Shown: positions 37,491-48,025 of the stretch, piece by piece | How the letters are laid out: the number at the start of each line of letters is the position of its first letter | Numbering within the stretch: position 1 is the first letter of the stretch | Assembly: GCF_000517065.1 (NCBI RefSeq) | Contig: NZ_KI912105.1 | Coordinates: 3,189,684-3,253,683, forward strand | From: Alkaliflexus imshenetskii DSM 15055 | GTDB lineage: Bacteria > Bacteroidota > Bacteroidia > Bacteroidales > Marinilabiliaceae | DNA: 64,000 nucleotides | Direction of reading: 5' to 3' | Notes under the pieces: generated by a model | Told to the model about the DNA's origin: nothing | Databases searched by the model: none | What the model saw: only the letters and a program-made list of their open reading frames with translations | Translations under genes and position numbers: made by a program

Positions 37491-38525
37491 ATGCTACCCA
37501 ACACATACCAGGCATCGTATCAAGCTTACCAGCTTCATTTTAAGGAGCCTGGCGGCACTTCCAGGGGCGTTCTGTTGTCTAAGATGAGCTACTTTGTTAC
37601 GGTGTGGCGCACCGGATTTCCTGAAATTAGAGGTGTAGGGGAGTGTTCCATCCTGCCAGGGCTTAGTCCGGATGACAAACCGAATCTTACGGAGATGTTG
37701 GATTGGTGCTGCAACAATGTAAATGAGATTGAAGGTGATTTTCACGACAGACTAATGGAGTGGCCAGCCATCCGTTTTGCCTTCGAGATGGCATTCAGGG
37801 ATTTGGAGTTGGGTGGTCGAAGAATCTATTTTGATTCAGATTTTCTGAATGGTAGTCGAGGCATCTCCATAAATGGGCTTATTTGGATGGGCAACATCGA
37901 GGAGATGTCCATGCGCATTCGCCAAAAACTCAATGATGGGTATAACTGCCTAAAGTTGAAGATAGGTGCCTTGAATTTTGAGGAGGAGCATGCGTTGTTA
38001 AAAGGGCTGCGCAAACAGTTTGACCCGCAAACACTCGAACTTCGCGTAGACGCCAACGGAGCTTTCACCCCTGAAACCGCACCTGCTATATTAGAGAATC
38101 TGGCAAAACTATCGATTCACTCCATTGAACAGCCCCTAAAACATGGACAGTGGGAGGCTATGGCAACACTTTGCCGCAATACACCCATTCCCATCGCCCT
38201 CGACGAAGAGCTCATCTCCATCCACAATGAATCTCAGCGCAAAGAGATGCTCAACTACATCCGGGCACAATACATCATTCTAAAACCAAGTCTCACCGGC
38301 GGGTTTCTATCCTCTGAAAACTGGATTACCCTTGCATCTCAGGCAGGATGTGAGTGGTGGGTCACCTCTGCCCTCGAAAGTAATCTTGGCCTCAACGCCA
38401 TTGCACAATGGACGGCTACGCTCCACAATGCCATGCCTCAGGGGCTTGGCACCGGGCAGGTGTTCACAAACAATGTGGAGTCGCCATTGAACGTGGAAAG
38501 AGGCGTGCTTTGGTACAGAAGTTAG
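37491..38525 (+). CDS. menC: o-Succinylbenzoate synthase
   Basis: Enolase-superfamily enzyme of 344 residues that dehydrates SHCHC to o-succinylbenzoate in menaquinone synthesis. The barrel-end residues appear in order: Lys in 'CLKLKIG', metal ligands in 'LRVDANGAF', 'SIEQP' and 'IALDEEL', and the second catalytic Lys in 'YIILKPSLTGG'. The N-terminal capping domain is normal. Pairing with menA just upstream supports MenC over other muconate-lactonising or epimerase members of the superfamily. menE is 22 kb away, on the other strand. Confidence 0.92.
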   Translation: MLPNTYQASYQAYQLHFKEPGGTSRGVLLSKMSYFVTVWRTGFPEIRGVGECSILPGLSPDDKPNLTEMLDWCCNNVNEIEGDFHDRLMEWPAIRFAFEMAFRDLELGGRRIYFDSDFLNGSRGISINGLIWMGNIEEMSMRIRQKLNDGYNCLKLKIGALNFEEEHALLKGLRKQFDPQTLELRVDANGAFTPETAPAILENLAKLSIHSIEQPLKHGQWEAMATLCRNTPIPIALDEELISIHNESQRKEMLNYIRAQYIILKPSLTGGFLSSENWITLASQAGCEWWVTSALESNLGLNAIAQWTATLHNAMPQGLGTGQVFTNNVESPLNVERGVLWYRS

Positions 38526-39097
38526 GTTGGTGCATGCTTTTAACTATGATTCTCCCGAAAGCGCAGAAGAAACATCACATTGTTGGTCTCTTTGGGCTAC
38601 TTATTCTCAAAATGAATACTCCATCAGCGTGTGCGACATACAAATGCATTGTATGATATGTAATTGCTATTTCTGCGGTTAAGTTTAAACCATCTCTTGA
38701 TTCAATTCACAATTGTTGCTGGGGAATTCCCCGTTGATATTTTACGCCCTTCAACCATACCGATTTAAATTTTAACAGTTTATGCGCAGTGGCTTGTCTG
38801 TTTTCTATTCATGAGATGCTATAGACTCACTGTTATATGGGTTTTCCCGAATTTTTTATCACCAATTTTAATATGTTTATTATTGAGTCTTTTTTAACTT
38901 TTTAACTGCAACCAATTGAGCTTGTTGGCGTATAAAAACTCAATATTAATAACTATTTTTGTTGTTTTATTTTATGTGAAGCCGCTGTTTTTGCTTCATT
39001 TCAAATAAAACCAAACTGAAGATTAAACGTTTAAAATTGATATTACCGTTTTCGTAAACGGGTATTTAAGTGTTCGAATCGAATAAATTGTTGGTTT
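38526..39097. other. 572-bp intergenic region before the first giant gene
   Basis: AT-rich. It contains GGGGAATTCCCC (38721-38732), a possible -7 element TATTTTTG at 38954-38961 without a well-spaced TTG, a perfect palindrome TTAAACGTTTAA (39023-39034) and ACCGTTT/AAACGGGT at 39045-39063. The last two share a CGTTT core and lie 35-75 bp from the giant gene, so they may be operators. A 41-codon frame at 38533 looks accidental. Confidence 0.4.
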
Positions 39098-42000
39098 ATG
39101 AGGAAGATATACACGCGAAGGACAATGATGATGGTGGTGGTGTTTGTTGTAGCAGCATTGTCCATCAACGCCCAAACCACCTGGTATGCATTAAACACAG
39201 GTAGCTGGGACAATCCCAATAACTGGACGCTGGATCCGGCAGCGGCAATACACTACAACCCATCCAATAGTTTTCCGCAATTAACCACAGACAATGTGGT
39301 TATTAAAACCGGTGTAACCATTACTGTTCCTGTTAAAGACCCGGCGCTTGTGCTAAATTGTGGCACTATTACCGTTGATGGGCGCCTCGATTTGGGAACT
39401 ACCACCGGGCATGCTTTTGCTGTCATTCGTGGTAGCGGACGCATCCTGATGAAGGCTGACAACTTCCCTGCCGGTAATGCAACTCATTTTGTCACAAAAG
39501 GACAAGGAGAAGGAACTGTGGTTTTTCAGGGCAACTCATTTGCCATAACCAACACACGCACTTTCTATAACATGGAAGTTGAAATGAGTGCAGGACAATC
39601 GCTTGCACTTGGTGCCAATGTGATTCTTAACGGCAACCTGAATGTAATTACCGGGGCACTTAATATTGGTAACAGCACTACCGCTCGCACTTTGATTGTG
39701 AACGGAAATGTTACAGTTAATAATGGTGCCGCCTTTGGGGTGGGATCTGCGAATGCCACCCACTCTCTCGAACTTTTCGGCAATTTTACCAACAATGGAA
39801 CTGTGCAGTTCTCCAATTCGGCACAATATGCAGCTGCCAATAATGGGGCTGTAAAAGTGCTGTTTAGAGGAGCTTCTAATAATAGTTTGGTGGCCAACGG
39901 CACTACCAACTTCTATAGAATGATTGTGAACAAAGGTGTTGACCAATCCTTTGTGTTGTCATTTTCTGCTAACAATACCAACAATTTCAAACTATTTGGT
40001 CCTGTAACCGGCACTACCGGAATCGATGCTTCTGATGGAACTTTGGGCTGGGAACAGCTACCAATTGTACTGCGCAATGGAACACTTAAGTTAGGTAGTA
40101 ACATTGTTATTCCAATTTTAGGACACAATAGGGGAAGTAATAACCCAAGGGAGTTTACCATACCTCCAACATCTCGATTATGGATTGATGGAGCAAGTGT
40201 TACATCAGCACCCACACTGGGAGCCGGAGTGGAATGGAGCGGTGTCACAGTACGTGGTACACTTAGGGTTTCGGCGGGAGTTTTAACTACGCCTGCCAAC
40301 TCTTCGGGGATAACTTATAGTGATAACGCTGCTACTCCTGCATCATTAATTGTTGAAGGAGGAACGCTTAATCTTACAAATATTCGCCGTCGCGATACGG
40401 AAGGCTTGTTAAACTTCTCTCAATCGGGTGGTACTATAAACTTTCTTACCGCTGGATACTACCATAATACTTGGGCCAATAATGGTCAAAATGCTGTTTT
40501 CTCATTGCCCGATAATCGTCAGGTTTTTGAAATGAGCGGTGGTTCCATGGTATTTGGGATTGCGAACGATGGTCACGTTGGTGGTATTAATATTGAGTCG
40601 CAAGAGGGTAATTACTTTGTTACCGGTGGAACAATTGAAGTGCGGGTTCCAATAGGTAGAGATTTTAAGATTCTGTCTAAAGCACCATTCTACAACCTCA
40701 GTACCGTTTCAACCGGCTCAACCCAAAAAGTTTGGATGACCAATCTGTATGGTGATAACAATGCCTATTTTGATGGCAATCTCGTTGTTTTAAATGATTT
40801 GAATATTGCTGCCGGAACCACCTTTGATCCGGGTTCGTATAATCTGTTTCTGGGCAGAAATCTAACCATAAACGGAACGTTTGCAACAGGAGGTAAAATA
40901 ACACTGAATGGTTCGGCAAATGGTACAGTTACCAATAACAGTACTACTTTTACTATCAACAAACTATTTGTTGAGAAAGAGCAACCTTCGGCATTGATAA
41001 ACCTTGCCGGTACTGGTAATTTTGCAATTACCGACAGTCTTACATTGGTTAGTGGTAATTTAAACATGGGCAGCAAGCAGGTGCCTGCACAAGGTCACAT
41101 ATCCCTATTTAACGGCAGCATACAAAATTCCGGTTCCGGGCGACTGGTTTTGTCGGGTAATACATCCAGGAACCTCTTCTCAGCAAGAGGTAAAGATTTA
41201 TCCTTTGGGGTGATTGAACTCAACAAAACTTCCTCGGCTCCTCACATCACACTTACAAGTGCAGCTAAAGCCAGTGAGGTAATTTTTACCGGAAATCAAA
41301 TTATGAATCTGGACATCCATAACCTCGAAATAGAAGAGGCCGGCACCTACAAAGACCAAACATGGACAGCAAACAGGATGTTCCGTACGGCCGGAAATGC
41401 TTCCGATGGTGGATTGACATTACCTGTGGTGTTAAATGGTAATTACGGAGCTTCAAATAATTCAACTGGAACAATCGTGCAAGTATTTCCTGTTGGTATT
41501 GATGCGGGCTATAATCCGATGACTTTGTACGCCAGAAATACATTAAATACATCTGGTATTGTGCGTGTTGTTCCCGTGAATAAGCAGCACCCAACAGTTG
41601 ATGATAGTAAAAAGAATGATGCGATACCTTTTTATTGGCGTGTTTGGAATAATGTTGATGTAACAGTTAGTAGTTTGCGCTATCACTTTTTGTTTGGTAG
41701 CAATATTGATAACAATTTGCAAAAAGCCAGAGTTTTAACTGATTTTAACTGGGCAGAACCAAGTGCTTCTTTCCCAGGAAATACTTCCATTAATTTCGAT
41801 TTTGGAGCACCTTTAGAGCAGGATTACACTTGTGGAAACCAATCAGCTTTTAACAGCATTACTCGCTTGTATAGTAAAACATCAGGAAACTGGAATGATG
41901 CAGCTACATGGACAACCAATGCCGATCATACAACAGGCACCGGTTCTGTTCCCAAATCGTACGATGTGGTTATAATTGGTGGTGCAGGAGCTACCAACCA

Positions 42001-45000
42001 TAACGTAACCATCAGCGCCAATGGAGCAGTTGCCTCACAGGTTTACATCAAAGGAAAATCCGTAACCAACATTGGTGTTGGTAATGATGTAGTTGCGCCA
42101 CCTACATTAACCATTGCCCATAACACATCGGGACATAATATCGATTTGATTAAAGGACATGGGCGGATAGTGCATCAGAATAACTTTACTTATAATAGTG
42201 ATTACCCACGTATTAATGGCGATTATTCAGAGTTCTGCAACAGCACCGAAGCTATTTTGGAGTTTACCGGTACCGGAGCAGGCCCCAGAATAATGCCTGC
42301 CAATACTATTATTCCTGTTTATCCTAATTTGCATATTACCGGAACAGCCGGAACATCTCAGTTTAATGGTGGTGGTGACTTAAGAGTGAAAGGTAATCTG
42401 GTTGTTGCCAGTACTACTTTTAATTTGCCTGCTATAAATAACGGGATGGTTACGGTTGATGGTAATGTTATTATTAATAATGGTACAGTTGGCTTTACAA
42501 CCGGATATAATCATCACATGACCATAAATGGTGATTTAATATTCACCGGCAATGGTACTTTCAATGGTCAATCAGGTTCAGCAGATAAAAACCTGTTTTT
42601 GAAAGGTAATCTGAGTTTGGGTAACGGAACCATTCAGTTTAACAACACTCAAAAGATTAATCTGGTATTTACAGGCAATAATTCTGTAACCTACTCAAAA
42701 GGTTCGGGAACTGCCAATATCTTCAGGGTAACTATTGATAAGCCGGAAGGGCAAAAAGTGCATTTTACGGCACCGTTTAATTTGGGAGCTGCAACCGATG
42801 GTGCTACTAAAGCCATTGTTTTGAAGTCGGGTATGGCACATCTCGATAATTCCGGTATTGACATCAATCTTTCAACGGGAGGTGCTGACTTTAGAATTCC
42901 ATCAAATACAGTGCTGAACGTTGACAATGGTGCCAAAGTAAATATTGGAGGTGCCACCAATACAGGTTTATGGCTCGATGGCAGCCTGATACTCAACAAT
43001 GGCGCACGAGCAAACTTCGACCGTGGCACAGGAAGTGCTCTGGATAACTACATACAATATACCGCATCTGGAAATGCTTCTATTTGGATAGGTAATGGTG
43101 CCCAGTTGCATGTGGGTTCACAAATACGACGTCAGACTACCACAACAGCAGGCACACTTAAATTTACACAGGCCAATGCCAATACCACTGTTCAAATAGC
43201 TAAAAACAGTGCGCCGGTTAATGCCCGTGGCGTTTTTGAAATCCTAAACGAGGGCTCATCTTTTGTACAAACAGAAACCGGCTCATCCTTTTCCATATTG
43301 CGCGGACAACCTTCGCCAGCCATTGCAGCACTCTATTTTGATCCGGCCTCGGCTTCTATTGCTACAGGCAGCGGCTTTGCGATAGGTGGTGGTGTAAATG
43401 GTCAAACCATCCGGATATATGCCGGCAAACCATTACAGGATTTAACTATCAATAGTGTTAATGCTCCTGTTGCGCAATTGGACGTATTACCCCTCACCCT
43501 CAACGGTAACCTCACCATAAACACCGGCGCCACCTTTAATGCCAATGGTTTGGATGTGAACATTAAAGGTAACATGGTAAATGCCGGAACTTATAATGCA
43601 GCAGGCAATACCACCTTTTTTAGTGGTATTGTAAATCAGACGCTTACCGGTGCCACCACCTTCCATAACCTTGTAAAGAATGGAGGAACAGCCCGACTCA
43701 CTTTAAGCAGTGCAACGCCTGTGACTGTTAGCAATAACCTGACATTGACATCGGGCAGCTTTGATACTGGCATTAACAATGTCACCGTATTAGGAAATAC
43801 AAGAATAGACCAGGGGTTTGTAACCCTGAGCAGTGGTGCAAGCGAAGGTTTTGTACTACAGGGAGCCACGCAGCAGCAATTGACCGGTTCAGGTACATTT
43901 GCCCGATTAACTGTAGATAATCCCGAAGGGGTAATTGTGCCTACGCAGTCGTCGTCGGTAAACTATAGTGATCAGCTAAGGCTGAAGCGAGGCGTTCTGG
44001 ATATTGGTCGCAACCTGATGATACTTGAGAAGAATGCTACAGTTGTGGCTGTGAATCCATTCTCGAGCAGCAATATGATTCAGACCAACCTCTCCTTTAC
44101 CGATGCCGGAATCATGAAATATATTCCTGCCGGGGCGCAAACAGTTGTCTATCCCATTGGTTCAGGAGGCAAGTACACGCCGGTAACACTCAATGTTACT
44201 GCCAATACTGCTGACAATGGTTTTGTGCGTGTTAAAGCTGCCAATGAAGCACATATCACTGTACTTGAAGCAAATCGCAACAACGTTCTGAATTATAACT
44301 GGACGCTGGATGCAGGAGGCGTATCGGGCTTCTCGGGTAATGCCGTGATGCAGGCCATACCTGCCGATGCAATGGTGACTGCTCCCAATACGCTCAGCGA
44401 TTACATTGCTGCACGTATTCTTGCGGGGGGTATCGACTGGAATAAACTGGAGAACATCATTCAGGGATCTGAGCTAATCGAAGGTTTTAATAAAGATACA
44501 TACCAACTGGTATTTCGTTTTAACAATACAAATGCCACATTGATAAATGGCGATTATACTGCCGGAGTTGCTACGGCCATTCCCGACCAGGTGCCATCAT
44601 ACATCACCATGAATAATGGCAACTGGGCTGATGCCTCAACCTGGGCTACTTATAATCCAATTACCAATGTCACTGGAGCTGTTGGGGAGAATATTCCTGC
44701 AGGTGGACCACGTGGTAGCATTGTGTTTGTGAATCACAATCTTGCCATCACCGACAACTTTATGTCGGCTTACCGCACCCGAATCAATGCTACGGGCGTT
44801 GTGAATATTGGCAATACCATTAACCACCGTTTCGGGACCGTGGCCGGACAGGGACGTTTAATTCTGCAAAATGGATCATTCCCTGCTGGTACTTATGATG
44901 AGTTCTTTGCCCCCACAGGCGGTACGGTGGAGTTTGCCGGAAGCGGCAATTACGACATCCTCAGCGAGTTGCCCGTGGTAAACAATGTAGTGTTTTCCGG

Positions 45001-47470
45001 TACCGGCACAAGAAGATTGTCAAATCTGGAAACCATCATCTTCAATGGTAACATGGAACTATCAGGTCCTGTGTTGGTGAATGAGTTTAGTAAGATAAAT
45101 GCTGTGAAAGGCAATATCATATTCAACAGCGGTAGTTACAATGCCAAAGAAGGAACAATCTCTATGTCCGGAACCGGTCCGCAAACAATTGGAGGAACAG
45201 CATCATTTACCGGAACAAATGGCTTGTATAACTTTGTGGTGAACAACAGTGCAGGTGTTACGCTCCAACGGCATTTAGAGGTGAAAAATGAGTTGGCATT
45301 TGTAAAAGGTGTTATCAGCACTAGCGATGCAGCCATCCTAACCATCGCCAATACCAATACAAATGCAATTACAGGCGCATCTGCAACCAGTTTTGTGAAT
45401 GGTCCGTTACGTAAAAGCATCAATGCCGGAAATGCTTTTGCATATCCTGTGGGTAAAAGTGGACGCAATGGTGAGCTTTCTGTAAACAATGTGTCTGTAG
45501 GTGGTTTATGGATGGTCGAGTATTTTAATAGTGGTGCTGCGGATCGGGGTTCTTTTGATAGCTCTGTTAAATACGTTAGTGCCAACGAATATTGGAGCGT
45601 GACTGCCCCCTCGGCAAGTGCCAATTCAGTTGTAACCCTAAGGTGGGATGCCAATAGTGGTGTTAATCCCGATGATGCTGCTTTCAGGGTGGTTAGCTCA
45701 ACAGGTTCGGGCTGGAGCGCTGTGGACTTTACCAACAAAACCGGCAACATGTCGGGTGGTACTGTCAACACTGTTTCGCTGGCATACAACAATAACCGCA
45801 GGTTTACCTTTGGTTCAAACAGCATCGATCCTTACACATGGACAGGCGCTGCAAACACCACAAACTGGTTTACTGCAGGTAACTGGGCTGGAAACACTGT
45901 GCCTTCAGCATCAAATAATGCCATTATTGCCACATCAACACATCAGCCTGTTATTGAGGGCAGTGTCATTGCACAAACCAATGACTTAAGTGTTAACAGC
46001 GGCGCCACCCTCACCATCAATCCCGGAGGTAAACTTACCATTAACGGCAATTTAAATATTGCCCAACCCGGTGGATTGGTCATCAAGAACGAAACAGGAC
46101 AAGGAAAAATGGCCTCGGTGATTACGCATGGTGCAGTGGCAGGACATGCGAATATACAACTCACTTTGCCCAAAGAGCAGTGGTTCTATCTGGGTAGTTC
46201 CATCCAGAACCCAACATTTGGCAATTTCAGTCCCGGCGCCAATGGTAGTGGTACTTTTATTAATGTGTATCGTGATAAGTGGTATTCTACTTATACACAG
46301 CACAGCAACACAGCATTGCGCTCTATGGAAGGTATCGCTGCGTTTTACGTGGTTCCGGGTGCCGAAACTACCAAGCAACTCTCATACACAGGGGTTTTAA
46401 ATACAGGAGCCATGAGTCGAACTTTTGTTGAGAATCGCTATCAACTAATGGCCAATCCATATCCAAGTTTCATCAACTGGCAGAATGATGCCGGTTGGGA
46501 TCGGGCGAATTTTGAGCCTACCATCTGGTATCGTGCAAAAGTGGGCGAGGCTATGGCGTTTATAACTTACAACCGGTCTGCATTACCGGGCGCAAGAGTG
46601 GCCCTTTTCCCGGATGGAAACAGCACGTTCAACGAGGAAGAACTCGCATTGATAGCGCCTATGCAGTCGGTGTTTGTGCGTCCTCTCGCTGCCAATGCGC
46701 AGATTTCTGTTGACAATACCGCTCGTGCGCATGGATTGCCCATCTCGCAGCTTAAGAGCAGTAGCTCGGAGCATGGCGATGTGGTGCGTATTGTGGCTGA
46801 CAATGGCGTTTCGCGCGATGGTGCTGTTATCTATTTCTCTGCACGTTCCACCGAAGGTATCGACTCAGGTGACTCTGAGAAATATAGGAATGATGACAAT
46901 CGTGTGCCGGAGATTTATACAAAAGTAGGTGGTCGTGAATTGGCCATCAACGGCATGCCCCAACTGGTGGCAGCTAATCGTACCATTCCATTGTCGGTTC
47001 GTAACCGTCAGACTGGTGAAGTCACATTGACTTTCGACATGAGTTATTTCAACGGTATGCACTCTGTCTATTTGGAGGATAGAGATACCGGTGCCCATAG
47101 CAACATCACCCGTGGTGGCAGCTACACATATACTGTTGCAGAAACCGGTGAGCGCGATGATCGTTTCATGCTTCATTTCTATCAGGTGTCTACCAGCATA
47201 GAGCCAGACGTGGAAGATGGCCGTACATCTGCCGGCATCAATATTCTGAGTATGAATGGCAAAGTGTTGGTGAGCTTCACGCCTGAACTGCTTCAACAAG
47301 GCGAAGGTATCATTGAACTTTACACCATCGAAGGGCGCAAGGTAAGTGAGACCACTGCACGCAACAGCAGAACCATCATCATGTTGCCACGCGAGAGTGG
47401 CGTGTACATTGTGCGCGCTAAAGCTGGTGGAGCTGTTAAGAGTGAGCGGGTGATTGCTGCTAGCAGATAG
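39098..47470 (+). CDS. Giant secreted beta-rich protein with T9SS sorting domain (2790 aa)
   Basis: Secreted protein with an N-terminal signal peptide ('MMMVVVFVVAALSINAQ'). It consists of long modules that each open with a 'GsW....tW' segment and a 'V.I..G..VTV' strand (near residues 25, 924, 1837 and 2244), resembling G8-type domains. These are followed by many short strands of the form 'L.I.GN..V..GA', which suggests a beta-solenoid. Around residues 2357-2700 is a region almost shared with the neighbour at 48026, and residues about 2706-2790 form a type A T9SS sorting domain ending 'GVYIVRAKAGGAVKSERVI'. No catalytic motif recognised; adhesin or surface layer roles are most likely. Followed by an exceptional 21-bp hairpin. 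Confidence 0.82.
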   Translation: MRKIYTRRTMMMVVVFVVAALSINAQTTWYALNTGSWDNPNNWTLDPAAAIHYNPSNSFPQLTTDNVVIKTGVTITVPVKDPALVLNCGTITVDGRLDLGTTTGHAFAVIRGSGRILMKADNFPAGNATHFVTKGQGEGTVVFQGNSFAITNTRTFYNMEVEMSAGQSLALGANVILNGNLNVITGALNIGNSTTARTLIVNGNVTVNNGAAFGVGSANATHSLELFGNFTNNGTVQFSNSAQYAAANNGAVKVLFRGASNNSLVANGTTNFYRMIVNKGVDQSFVLSFSANNTNNFKLFGPVTGTTGIDASDGTLGWEQLPIVLRNGTLKLGSNIVIPILGHNRGSNNPREFTIPPTSRLWIDGASVTSAPTLGAGVEWSGVTVRGTLRVSAGVLTTPANSSGITYSDNAATPASLIVEGGTLNLTNIRRRDTEGLLNFSQSGGTINFLTAGYYHNTWANNGQNAVFSLPDNRQVFEMSGGSMVFGIANDGHVGGINIESQEGNYFVTGGTIEVRVPIGRDFKILSKAPFYNLSTVSTGSTQKVWMTNLYGDNNAYFDGNLVVLNDLNIAAGTTFDPGSYNLFLGRNLTINGTFATGGKITLNGSANGTVTNNSTTFTINKLFVEKEQPSALINLAGTGNFAITDSLTLVSGNLNMGSKQVPAQGHISLFNGSIQNSGSGRLVLSGNTSRNLFSARGKDLSFGVIELNKTSSAPHITLTSAAKASEVIFTGNQIMNLDIHNLEIEEAGTYKDQTWTANRMFRTAGNASDGGLTLPVVLNGNYGASNNSTGTIVQVFPVGIDAGYNPMTLYARNTLNTSGIVRVVPVNKQHPTVDDSKKNDAIPFYWRVWNNVDVTVSSLRYHFLFGSNIDNNLQKARVLTDFNWAEPSASFPGNTSINFDFGAPLEQDYTCGNQSAFNSITRLYSKTSGNWNDAATWTTNADHTTGTGSVPKSYDVVIIGGAGATNHNVTISANGAVASQVYIKGKSVTNIGVGNDVVAPPTLTIAHNTSGHNIDLIKGHGRIVHQNNFTYNSDYPRINGDYSEFCNSTEAILEFTGTGAGPRIMPANTIIPVYPNLHITGTAGTSQFNGGGDLRVKGNLVVASTTFNLPAINNGMVTVDGNVIINNGTVGFTTGYNHHMTINGDLIFTGNGTFNGQSGSADKNLFLKGNLSLGNGTIQFNNTQKINLVFTGNNSVTYSKGSGTANIFRVTIDKPEGQKVHFTAPFNLGAATDGATKAIVLKSGMAHLDNSGIDINLSTGGADFRIPSNTVLNVDNGAKVNIGGATNTGLWLDGSLILNNGARANFDRGTGSALDNYIQYTASGNASIWIGNGAQLHVGSQIRRQTTTTAGTLKFTQANANTTVQIAKNSAPVNARGVFEILNEGSSFVQTETGSSFSILRGQPSPAIAALYFDPASASIATGSGFAIGGGVNGQTIRIYAGKPLQDLTINSVNAPVAQLDVLPLTLNGNLTINTGATFNANGLDVNIKGNMVNAGTYNAAGNTTFFSGIVNQTLTGATTFHNLVKNGGTARLTLSSATPVTVSNNLTLTSGSFDTGINNVTVLGNTRIDQGFVTLSSGASEGFVLQGATQQQLTGSGTFARLTVDNPEGVIVPTQSSSVNYSDQLRLKRGVLDIGRNLMILEKNATVVAVNPFSSSNMIQTNLSFTDAGIMKYIPAGAQTVVYPIGSGGKYTPVTLNVTANTADNGFVRVKAANEAHITVLEANRNNVLNYNWTLDAGGVSGFSGNAVMQAIPADAMVTAPNTLSDYIAARILAGGIDWNKLENIIQGSELIEGFNKDTYQLVFRFNNTNATLINGDYTAGVATAIPDQVPSYITMNNGNWADASTWATYNPITNVTGAVGENIPAGGPRGSIVFVNHNLAITDNFMSAYRTRINATGVVNIGNTINHRFGTVAGQGRLILQNGSFPAGTYDEFFAPTGGTVEFAGSGNYDILSELPVVNNVVFSGTGTRRLSNLETIIFNGNMELSGPVLVNEFSKINAVKGNIIFNSGSYNAKEGTISMSGTGPQTIGGTASFTGTNGLYNFVVNNSAGVTLQRHLEVKNELAFVKGVISTSDAAILTIANTNTNAITGASATSFVNGPLRKSINAGNAFAYPVGKSGRNGELSVNNVSVGGLWMVEYFNSGAADRGSFDSSVKYVSANEYWSVTAPSASANSVVTLRWDANSGVNPDDAAFRVVSSTGSGWSAVDFTNKTGNMSGGTVNTVSLAYNNNRRFTFGSNSIDPYTWTGAANTTNWFTAGNWAGNTVPSASNNAIIATSTHQPVIEGSVIAQTNDLSVNSGATLTINPGGKLTINGNLNIAQPGGLVIKNETGQGKMASVITHGAVAGHANIQLTLPKEQWFYLGSSIQNPTFGNFSPGANGSGTFINVYRDKWYSTYTQHSNTALRSMEGIAAFYVVPGAETTKQLSYTGVLNTGAMSRTFVENRYQLMANPYPSFINWQNDAGWDRANFEPTIWYRAKVGEAMAFITYNRSALPGARVALFPDGNSTFNEEELALIAPMQSVFVRPLAANAQISVDNTARAHGLPISQLKSSSSEHGDVVRIVADNGVSRDGAVIYFSARSTEGIDSGDSEKYRNDDNRVPEIYTKVGGRELAINGMPQLVAANRTIPLSVRNRQTGEVTLTFDMSYFNGMHSVYLEDRDTGAHSNITRGGSYTYTVAETGERDDRFMLHFYQVSTSIEPDVEDGRTSAGINILSMNGKVLVSFTPELLQQGEGIIELYTIEGRKVSETTARNSRTIIMLPRESGVYIVRAKAGGAVKSERVIAASR
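46165..47470 (+). repeat. C-terminal block duplicated in both giant genes (copy 1)
   Basis: Aligns without any gap to 57385-58690 at an offset of exactly 11220 bp. Identity is very high at 46165-46325 and from about 46775 to the stop, with mostly silent differences, but clearly lower in between. It encodes the region just before and including the sorting domain. Confidence 0.88.
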
Positions 47471-47483
47471 ATTATTCTATTTA

Positions 47484-47528
47484 TATACAAATGAGGGCTT
47501 CACTTGCAGTGAAGCCCTCATTTGTATA
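47484..47528. terminator. Perfect 21-bp hairpin after the first giant gene
   Basis: Left arm 47484-47504 and right arm 47508-47528 are perfect complements over 21 bp, with a 3-base loop TGC. The core is GCTTCACTTGCAGTGAAGC. It begins 14 bp after the stop codon. The right arm ends with ATTTGTATA, so it lacks a strong U-tract; it may terminate transcription or protect the 3' end of the long mRNA. Confidence 0.8.
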
Positions 47529-47567
47529 ATACACTTTTGTTTTAGCTACAATTTTAAACTTATTCTA

Positions 47568-47592
47568 AGGGTTTCACTTGCAGTGAAGCCCT
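47568..47592. repeat. Second copy of the TTCACTTGCAGTGAA hairpin
   Basis: AGGGTTTCACT (47568-47578), loop TGC, AGTGAAGCCCT (47582-47592): 11 bp with one G-U. Same core as the larger hairpin 64 bp upstream. Confidence 0.7.
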
Positions 47593-48025
47593 CAACTAAT
47601 ATTGTCCTATTATATGTTTTTTAGGCATAAGGTATGTTGATGTGGCATTTTATTTACTCGATGTAGCAATGACTATTACACTTGATGCTTTACAGATTTT
47701 AATCTGCTATTATATAATTAAGGTGCCGGATGACCAATGGATTCTGATGCAAGTATCAACCCTCTGGCTGTGAAATTAATCCAAAATTAACACCTCTCTT
47801 TTTTTCTATTGAATAATGACATAACTCAGTTCACGGGAGTTGTCAATACCTTTTATGGAATATTTTATTCTTTTCATCACTATTATGAAGTCACTCAGCA
47901 CAATTCAGTTAATTTTGCCCTCCATTTTAATAACTCTAATACAATTATTTGCGTACAAAGTACACCGAAAGTAGAATGCAATATTTTTTGATGCGTATCT
48001 TCTTGATTCACATAACGATATCTTT
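47593..48025. other. Intergenic region between the giant genes
   Basis: About 430 bp, AT-rich, beyond the two hairpins. TATTTTTTG near 47981 is one base too long for the usual -7 element. A 60-codon frame starting at a TTG (47809-47991) is not convincing. No RNA gene or other repeat seen. Confidence 0.35.

Noticed and set aside
38533-38655. 41-codon open frame after menC
   Set aside because: No family resemblance, no start signal, and composition like the surrounding spacer.
39068-39085. tRNA T-loop-like sequence GTTCGAATC upstream of the first giant gene
   Set aside because: No acceptor, anticodon or T-stem pairing can be formed around it.
45136-45825. Long minus-strand open frames inside the giant genes
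   Set aside because: Mirror-frame shadows produced by the Asn/Gly/Thr-rich coding strand; no independent motif.
47809-47991. 60-codon frame between the giant genes
   Set aside because: Starts at TTG, has no recognisable domain, and lies in AT-rich spacer.
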